A DNA stretch of 64,000 nt. Source: Gulosibacter chungangensis. Its GTDB lineage: Bacteria > Actinomycetota > Actinomycetes > Actinomycetales > Microbacteriaceae. The notes beneath the pieces are model-generated. The model saw nothing but the letters and a program-made list of their open reading frames with translations. It had not been told where the DNA came from and searched no databases. This document shows positions 59,934-64,000 of this stretch, in pieces. Position 1 is the stretch's first letter, and each line of letters begins with the position of its first letter. The position numbers and the translations under genes were made by a program. The stretch covers positions 61,536-125,535 of the forward strand of contig NZ_WBKB01000010.1 of assembly GCF_008831155.1 (NCBI RefSeq), given 5' to 3'.

Positions 59934-60842
59934 CTAGTTGGAGAAGACGACCGTCTCGTGGCCGTTGAGCATGACCCGGTCTTCGCAGTGCCAGGTGACC
60001 GCGCGTGCAAGTACCTGGCGCTCAACGTCAGCACCGCGGCGCTGCAGATCGGCGGCGGTGTCGGCGTGGGTGACGCGCACGACGTCCTGGTCAATGATTG
60101 GCCCTTCATCGAGGTCAGCGGTCACGTAGTGGGCAGTGGCGCCGATGAGCTTGACCCCGCGTTCTTTCGCCTTGCGATAGGGCGCGGCACCGATAAATGC
60201 GGGCAAGAAAGAGTGGTGAATGTTGATGATCGGCACCCCTACCTGGTCAAGGAACTCGGGCGAGAGAATCTGCATGTAACGAGCCAGCACCACGAGGTCG
60301 ACGTTACCTTCGAGGAGCTTGACGATTTCAGCTTCGGCCGCGGATTTGTCGCTGCCCGCGGCGGAAGGCACGTGGAAGAACGGCACGTTGAACTGTCGCA
60401 CGTCGGCGGCGACGTCCACGTGATTTGAGATCACCATCGCCACGGACATGGGGATATCGCCGCGCCGCTGTCGCCACAGCAAGTCGAGCAGGCAGTGATC
60501 GGCCTTTGAGGCGAGGATGGCGACGCGCTTGATTTTGCTGCCGGGAATGAGTTGCCATGTGAGCCCCAATTCTTCAGTGATGTTGTCCTCGAGCGCCGCC
60601 TCAAGTGCGGACTGTTTTGCTTCGAAGTCCGTGACCGTAAACACGGTGCGCTGGAAGAAATTGCCCCCGAAAGGGTCATCGCTGTGCTGGTCGAGCGAAA
60701 TGATATTCGCGTCAAAATCGGCCAGCACGCTCGATACTTCGGTTACGAGTCCCTGGCGGTCAGCTCCGCTGACCAGCAGCGTCGCCTGATCGCGGCGAAT
60801 CACCTGGGGCAGGGTTCCTCTAGTCGGTTGGGTGGCGGTCAT
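59934..60842 (-). CDS. purU: Formyltetrahydrofolate deformylase
   Basis: A 302-residue enzyme that hydrolyses 10-formyl-THF to formate and THF. The N-terminal ACT domain (residues 17-95) reads QATLLVSGADRQGLVTEVSS and GGNFFQRTVFTVTDF. The C-terminal formyltransferase-like domain has KADHCLLDLLWRQRRGDI, VVLARYMQILSPEFL, INIHHSFLPAFIGAAPY (catalytic Asn and His) and LIGATAHYVTADLDEGPIIDQD. ATG 60842 has GGAGAA just upstream. It leads the operon with metF and the second LigM-like gene, recycling THF and discarding the methyl carbon as formate. The palindrome CAGTTTCA-N6-TGAAACTG is 52 bp upstream. Confidence 0.94.
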   Translation of the reverse strand: MTATQPTRGTLPQVIRRDQATLLVSGADRQGLVTEVSSVLADFDANIISLDQHSDDPFGGNFFQRTVFTVTDFEAKQSALEAALEDNITEELGLTWQLIPGSKIKRVAILASKADHCLLDLLWRQRRGDIPMSVAMVISNHVDVAADVRQFNVPFFHVPSAAGSDKSAAEAEIVKLLEGNVDLVVLARYMQILSPEFLDQVGVPIINIHHSFLPAFIGAAPYRKAKERGVKLIGATAHYVTADLDEGPIIDQDVVRVTHADTAADLQRRGADVERQVLARAVTWHCEDRVMLNGHETVVFSN

Positions 60843-60893
60843 TTCTTCTCCTCGTCGAACCGAAATGAGTGCGGATTGATCGTCCTCGATCGA

Positions 60894-60941
60894 CAGTTTC
60901 AATCTACTGAAACTGCCGGAGGGTGTCAACCACTTGAAACT
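60894..60941. promoter_or_regulatory. CAGTTTCA-N6-TGAAACTG palindrome in the purU/adh divergent promoter
   Basis: Perfect 8-bp arms (60894-60901 and 60908-60915), followed by another half site TGAAACT at 60935-60941. It is a typical MarR-type operator in form and matches the half sites at 54589 and 54608 before the first ligM-like gene. Confidence 0.6.
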
Positions 60942-61026
60942 CTTGATCTCAGCCAATCCGACATCCGTTAGCGAGAGAATGGAGCCGACGCCACATACCC
61001 CTTCCGGCGTCAGTCAAGGAGCAATC

Positions 61027-62076
61027 ATGAAGGCCGTACGGTTCACCAACTGGAAAACGTTCCCCGAACTCAAAGAGATTGACCGCCCGACACCTGGCCC
61101 GGGCGAGGTGCTATTGAAAGTTGCCGGAGCGGGCGCCTGCCACTCCGATGTCGCAATTTTCCAGGACTACGACGCCGACTTTCCCGTCGCACATTTCCTG
61201 GGCCCGGAATACACGCTCGGCCACGAAAACTCCGGCTGGATTGAAGAACTCGGCGAGGGCGTGACCGGCCTTAAGAAGGGCGACGCCTACCTCATCTACG
61301 GCCCGATCGGCTGTGGTCACTGCCGTTCTTGCTCGCGCGGGCAGGACACCTACTGCGACAACGTTGCTGAAATGCCCTACATGGGCATGGGCCTCGGTCG
61401 CGATGGCGGCATGGCGGAGTACATCGTGGCCCCGGCCCGCAACCTCGTCCCCCTCGGCGACGCCGACCCGGTTGAGGCCGCTCCCCTGGCGGATGCCGGG
61501 CTCACCCCGTACCACGCCATCAAGACTTCGATGCGTCAGCTCGAGGGTGGCGGGAAGTTCGCACTCGTCATCGGCCTCGGTGGCCTCGGCCAGCTCGGCG
61601 TGCAGATGCTGAAGGCACTCACCGGCGCGACCGTGATCGCCACCGACATGAAGGCGGATGCGATGGCCATGGCAGAGCGCAACGGCGCCATCACGGTCGA
61701 GGGCGGCCCCGACCAGGCCGCGAAGATTCGCGAGCTCACCGGCGGCCGCGGGGTGGATGCGGTGTTCGACTTCGTCGGCGTCAAGCCGACTGTCGAGGTG
61801 GCACAGCAGGTCGTCGCGCGCCGCGGTCGCATCACCGTGGTGGGCATCGCCGGCGGCAAGGTCGAGTGGGATTTCTACACGAATCCCTACGAGGCTGAGC
61901 TCACCAACACCTATTGGGGCACGATCGAGGACCTCTACGACGTGGCGGATCTCTACCGCGCTGGCCTCATCAAGCCCGAGGTGACCGTCTACCCGATGGA
62001 CAAGGCCCTCGACGCCTACCAAGACCTCGTCGACGGCAAGGTCTCCGGCCGCGCGGTCGTTGCACCTCACTCCTAG
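61027..62076 (+). CDS. Zinc-dependent alcohol dehydrogenase (MDR family)
   Basis: A 349-residue medium-chain dehydrogenase. Catalytic zinc ligands are in GAGACHSDVAIFQD (Cys) and GHENSG (His, Glu). The structural zinc site has four cysteines in GCGHCRSCSRGQDTYC. The NAD site is VIGLGGLGQLGVQMLKAL. It oxidises or reduces an alcohol/aldehyde pair; aromatic alcohols such as a methoxybenzyl alcohol would suit the neighbourhood, or an aldehyde arising from C1 chemistry, but the substrate is not shown. ATG 61027 has AAGGAG 6 nt upstream. It is divergent from purU and shares the AGTTTCA palindrome. Confidence 0.92.
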   Translation: MKAVRFTNWKTFPELKEIDRPTPGPGEVLLKVAGAGACHSDVAIFQDYDADFPVAHFLGPEYTLGHENSGWIEELGEGVTGLKKGDAYLIYGPIGCGHCRSCSRGQDTYCDNVAEMPYMGMGLGRDGGMAEYIVAPARNLVPLGDADPVEAAPLADAGLTPYHAIKTSMRQLEGGGKFALVIGLGGLGQLGVQMLKALTGATVIATDMKADAMAMAERNGAITVEGGPDQAAKIRELTGGRGVDAVFDFVGVKPTVEVAQQVVARRGRITVVGIAGGKVEWDFYTNPYEAELTNTYWGTIEDLYDVADLYRAGLIKPEVTVYPMDKALDAYQDLVDGKVSGRAVVAPHS

Positions 62077-62087
62077 TAGTCAGGTGA

Positions 62088-62113
62088 CGCGGTGGCCCTG
62101 ACGGGCCACCGCG
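62088..62113. terminator. Hairpin between convergent adh and MFS genes
   Basis: CGCGGTGGCCC-TGAC-GGGCCACCGCG, perfect 11-bp arms and 4-nt loop, with GGTGA/TCACC further out. It lies in the 56-bp gap between two 3' ends and should end transcription in both directions. Confidence 0.75.
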
Positions 62114-62132
62114 GATGAACCGTCACCTTCGC

Positions 62133-63389
62133 CTAACGCCGCACCAAAGTTAGCCAAGCCAAGGGCAGCAGCACCACGATCGCAATCAGCGAGAGGATCG
62201 AGAAGCTGCTGAGGATGAGCAATGGGCCAGCGGCGAAGGCGGCGGTTGCACCGAAAAGGTTCGACAGTGCATCCACCCCGCCCTGCGAGGAAGCTCGCGT
62301 TTCTTCCGACACCACTCGGCTGAAAAGCGCAGAGCCGGCGACGTTGATGAAGGACCAGCCGACACCGAGCAGGATGAGGGAGGTAATCACTCCCCCGGTC
62401 TCTTCAGGCCAGGCCGCACCAATGCTGAGGGATGCGACGAGAATGCCGATCCCGAAGGCGATCGTCGGGCGGGTCCCGAACTTGTCGTTGAGGTACCCAA
62501 CCAGTGGCGCCAGCGCATACATCCCGGCGACGTGCAGGCTGATGGTGAAGCCGATCACAGTGATCGAATCCCCCATGTGCTGCATGTGCACCGGCGTCAT
62601 GGTCATGATCGCCACCATCACCACTTGCGCGGTAATGATCGCGATGACGGCATAGCGCGCGGGCCGGTTCGTGCTCAGTTCTTGCATCACCTTCCGGATA
62701 CGTGCGCCCATCGATTCCGGCTTCCTCGCCTCGATTCCGGATGCACGTTGCAGAGTCACGAGCGGATCTGGCCGCAGCAGCGCGAAGACAATGAGTCCGG
62801 CGACCGCCAGACAGACGGCAGCGATGAGGAACGCGCCTGCGTATACGGTAAGGCCCGTGCGCTCGCCAATGAATCCACCCGGAACCCCGAGGTTTGGACC
62901 GAGGACGGAGCCGATCATCCCGACCCAGACGACCAGTGAGAGCGCCCGACCCTTGTGAGCGGGTTCCGCGAGGTCGGTGGCGGCAAAGCGAGCCTGCAGG
63001 CTCACGGCGGAACCCGCGCCAATCAGCAGCAGCCCCACGAATAGGGGAACCACCAAACTGAATTGCGCTGCCACAACCAACATCGCACTCCCCAAGGCCG
63101 CAGCCCACCAGCCGCTCGAGAGCGCGAAGCGACGTCCAAACTGTGCTGCGAGGTTCCCCAATGGAAGCCCGAAGAGTGCGGCGCCCAGCGTGCTCGCGGT
63201 ACGCGCGAGTCCCGCCCAGGCTTCGTTTTGCGTCACTTCGCTCGCGAGTAAAATGCCGACCGATGGCGCCACACCCACTCCGACCGTGCCGACGATCTGC
63301 ATGATGACGAGCACCGCCATAGTGCGTCGCTGCACGGAGGCGCAATCAAGATTGCCGGTGGTTGAAGGAATGGGTTCCTTCATAGACAC
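62133..63389 (-). CDS. MFS transporter
   Basis: A 418-residue major facilitator with 12 spans: RRTMAVLVIMQIVGTVGVGV as helix 1, LGAALFGLPLGNLAAQFGRR with the loop 2-3 arginines, a charged central loop (DPLVTLQRASGIEARKPESM, about 215-235), and six C-terminal spans. The pattern resembles drug or metabolite efflux MFS proteins. GTG 63389 is preferred because AGGGA lies 7 nt upstream; ATG 63383, two codons later, is nearly equivalent. It is convergent with the alcohol dehydrogenase gene. Substrate unknown; export of an aromatic or of a toxic intermediate is possible. Confidence 0.8.
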   Translation of the reverse strand: MSMKEPIPSTTGNLDCASVQRRTMAVLVIMQIVGTVGVGVAPSVGILLASEVTQNEAWAGLARTASTLGAALFGLPLGNLAAQFGRRFALSSGWWAAALGSAMLVVAAQFSLVVPLFVGLLLIGAGSAVSLQARFAATDLAEPAHKGRALSLVVWVGMIGSVLGPNLGVPGGFIGERTGLTVYAGAFLIAAVCLAVAGLIVFALLRPDPLVTLQRASGIEARKPESMGARIRKVMQELSTNRPARYAVIAIITAQVVMVAIMTMTPVHMQHMGDSITVIGFTISLHVAGMYALAPLVGYLNDKFGTRPTIAFGIGILVASLSIGAAWPEETGGVITSLILLGVGWSFINVAGSALFSRVVSEETRASSQGGVDALSNLFGATAAFAAGPLLILSSFSILSLIAIVVLLPLAWLTLVRR

Positions 63390-63422
63390 GTCATGTTCCC
63401 TACCAGCCAAAGTGGCACGTTC

Positions 63423-63815
63423 TCATCGATGTCTATTGTCCGGCACCGCACTATCGAAGCCTCGGTCCCGATGATCGCAAAGCGGCACGGCTTCCGAGAA
63501 CGCGCGTGCAGCGACATCGGGCTTGAGCCCGGAGCGGGGGACCAAATCCACCGTTCTCTGGAGGATGTCCTCCGCGAGCCGCTGCATCCTGAGCAAGGCG
63601 AACAGACCAGTCCCCTCGTCGAGGTCGATCAAGAGATCAACATCACTATCTGCTCGATCCTCGCCACGAGCGACGCTGCCGAACACGGCTAGATTATGTC
63701 CGCCTAGCGGCCCGATGGCTGCTCGGAGTTCTTCTGCATGACGAACCACGGACTGCAGTGTGGACCCCTGCGCCAGCATTCGTTTTGCTCGTGCCGCCGA
63801 GCCTGCAGCATTCAT
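63423..63815 (-). CDS. MNT-type nucleotidyltransferase (MntA-like antitoxin), HEPN partner not seen
   Basis: A 130-residue minimal nucleotidyltransferase of the pol-beta fold. The motif NLAVFGSVARGEDRADSDVDLLIDLDEG has the GSxxRGxxxxxSDxDL pattern with both metal aspartates. QRTVDLVPRSGLKPDVAARA follows. In HEPN-MNT toxin-antitoxin pairs it AMPylates and silences a HEPN RNase, whose gene normally overlaps or follows. Here only 33 bp separate the stop from the start of the MFS gene and no HEPN gene is visible on either strand. The extra C-terminal residues after EAVPL may come from a lost partner. The start ATG 63815 is inferred from the fold. It lies close to the rRNA operon end. Confidence 0.78.
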   Translation of the reverse strand: MNAAGSAARAKRMLAQGSTLQSVVRHAEELRAAIGPLGGHNLAVFGSVARGEDRADSDVDLLIDLDEGTGLFALLRMQRLAEDILQRTVDLVPRSGLKPDVAARAFSEAVPLCDHRDRGFDSAVPDNRHR

Positions 63816-63873
63816 GACTCCAGAATAATCTGCCAGCACCTTGAACCGCCAGCCACACCGGTTGAGTGGAAAC

Positions 63874-63911
63874 AAAAAAAGAGGGGATACCCCAAACAGG
63901 ATATCCCCTCT
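63874..63911 (-). terminator. Intrinsic terminator of the rRNA operon
   Basis: On the minus strand AGAGGGGATA (63911-63902), a 12-nt loop, TATCCCCTCT (63889-63880) and seven T. It is a textbook Rho-independent terminator ten nucleotides after the 5S gene. Confidence 0.92.
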
Positions 63912-63920
63912 ATAAAAGAA

Positions 63921-64000
63921 GTCCGGCAGTGACCTACTCTCCCACACAGTCCCCCATGCAGTACCATCGGCGCAAAGACGCTTAGCTTCCGGGTTCGGAA
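63921..64000 (-). rRNA. rrf: 5S ribosomal RNA (3' part; gene continues past the window)
   Basis: About 80 nt of the 3' part of a 5S rRNA are visible on the minus strand. It contains the conserved TTCCGAACCCGGAAGCTAAG, then GATGGTACTGCATGGGGGA and GGGAGAGTAGGTCACTGCC. About 35-40 nt at the 5' end, and presumably 23S and 16S, lie to the right. The gene ends near 63921 and is followed by a strong terminator. Confidence 0.96.

Overview
The window is a high-GC actinobacterial chromosome segment, most likely from Microbacteriaceae or a close Micrococcales relative. The grounds are the GC-rich codon use, an actinobacterial heme gene block, dense GGATGC/GCATCC hexamers, and the dispersed repeat (CTGAGTAGCG...CGTATCGAAG) that I associate with that family. 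The genus cannot be named from the sequence. An rRNA operon read leftwards begins at the right edge: a partial 5S gene and its terminator are present.

Layout. 0-2 kb: an LLM-type flavin oxidoreductase running off the left edge and two decayed gene remnants. 1.8-6.8 kb: first half of the homoprotocatechuate (3,4-dihydroxyphenylacetate) meta-cleavage pathway, with an HpaG-RraA fusion, a GntR regulator, HpaE and HpaD. 6.8-12 kb: an MFS permease, a thioester-domain protein without visible export signals, and a large LuxR-type regulator. 12-17 kb: a 3-hydroxyisobutyryl-CoA hydrolase-like gene and cydDC. 17-21 kb: the fructose operon fruR-fruK-fruA. 21.2-22.8 kb: HpaH and HpaI, which complete the homoprotocatechuate route. 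23-29.5 kb: flavodoxin, LysR, an MHS-type permease, a CitE-like lyase, a lipid kinase and an MFS protein. 29.7-38.8 kb: heme synthesis (hemA divergent from hemE-hemY-hemC-hemD-hemB-hemL). 39-43 kb: a lipoprotein polysaccharide deacetylase, an ArsC/LMW-phosphatase-like protein and membrane proteins. 43-48.4 kb: an oligopeptide-type ABC importer with a fused permease-ATPase. 48.5-62 kb: a catabolic island with an FAH-family hydrolase, NTF2-like protein, flavin monooxygenase, dienelactone hydrolase, amidohydrolase, DUF3500 protein, two LigM/DesA-type tetrahydrofolate-dependent O-demethylases, MetF, PurU, an alcohol dehydrogenase, and GntR and MarR regulators. 62-64 kb: an MFS protein, an orphan MNT nucleotidyltransferase and 5S rRNA.

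How the genes fit together. The LigM-like pair would move an aryl-O-methyl group to tetrahydrofolate. MetF would oxidise methyl-THF to methylene-THF, and PurU would release formate and regenerate THF; a FolD, not in the window, must link these two steps. A shared inverted motif (CAGTTTCA-N6-TGAAACTG and half sites) lies before purU/adh and before the first ligM-like gene, suggesting one regulon, perhaps under the MarR protein. A second motif (AAATC-N6-GATTT) lies before the GntR gene and before the ABC importer. If the O-methylated substrate were a phenylacetate such as homovanillate, its product would feed the hpa genes at the left of the window; this is inference only.

The most unusual non-coding feature is a family of palindromes, each exactly 64 bp, with conserved ends (ATACCACCGAGAA) and conserved centre (CCTGA) but variable, co-varying arms. 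There are five copies in the window plus loose half-ends. A second 62-bp palindrome family sits between hemY and hemC, where many actinobacteria carry the last heme genes. A third dispersed repeat has entered the hemY reading frame as three in-frame 30-bp units.
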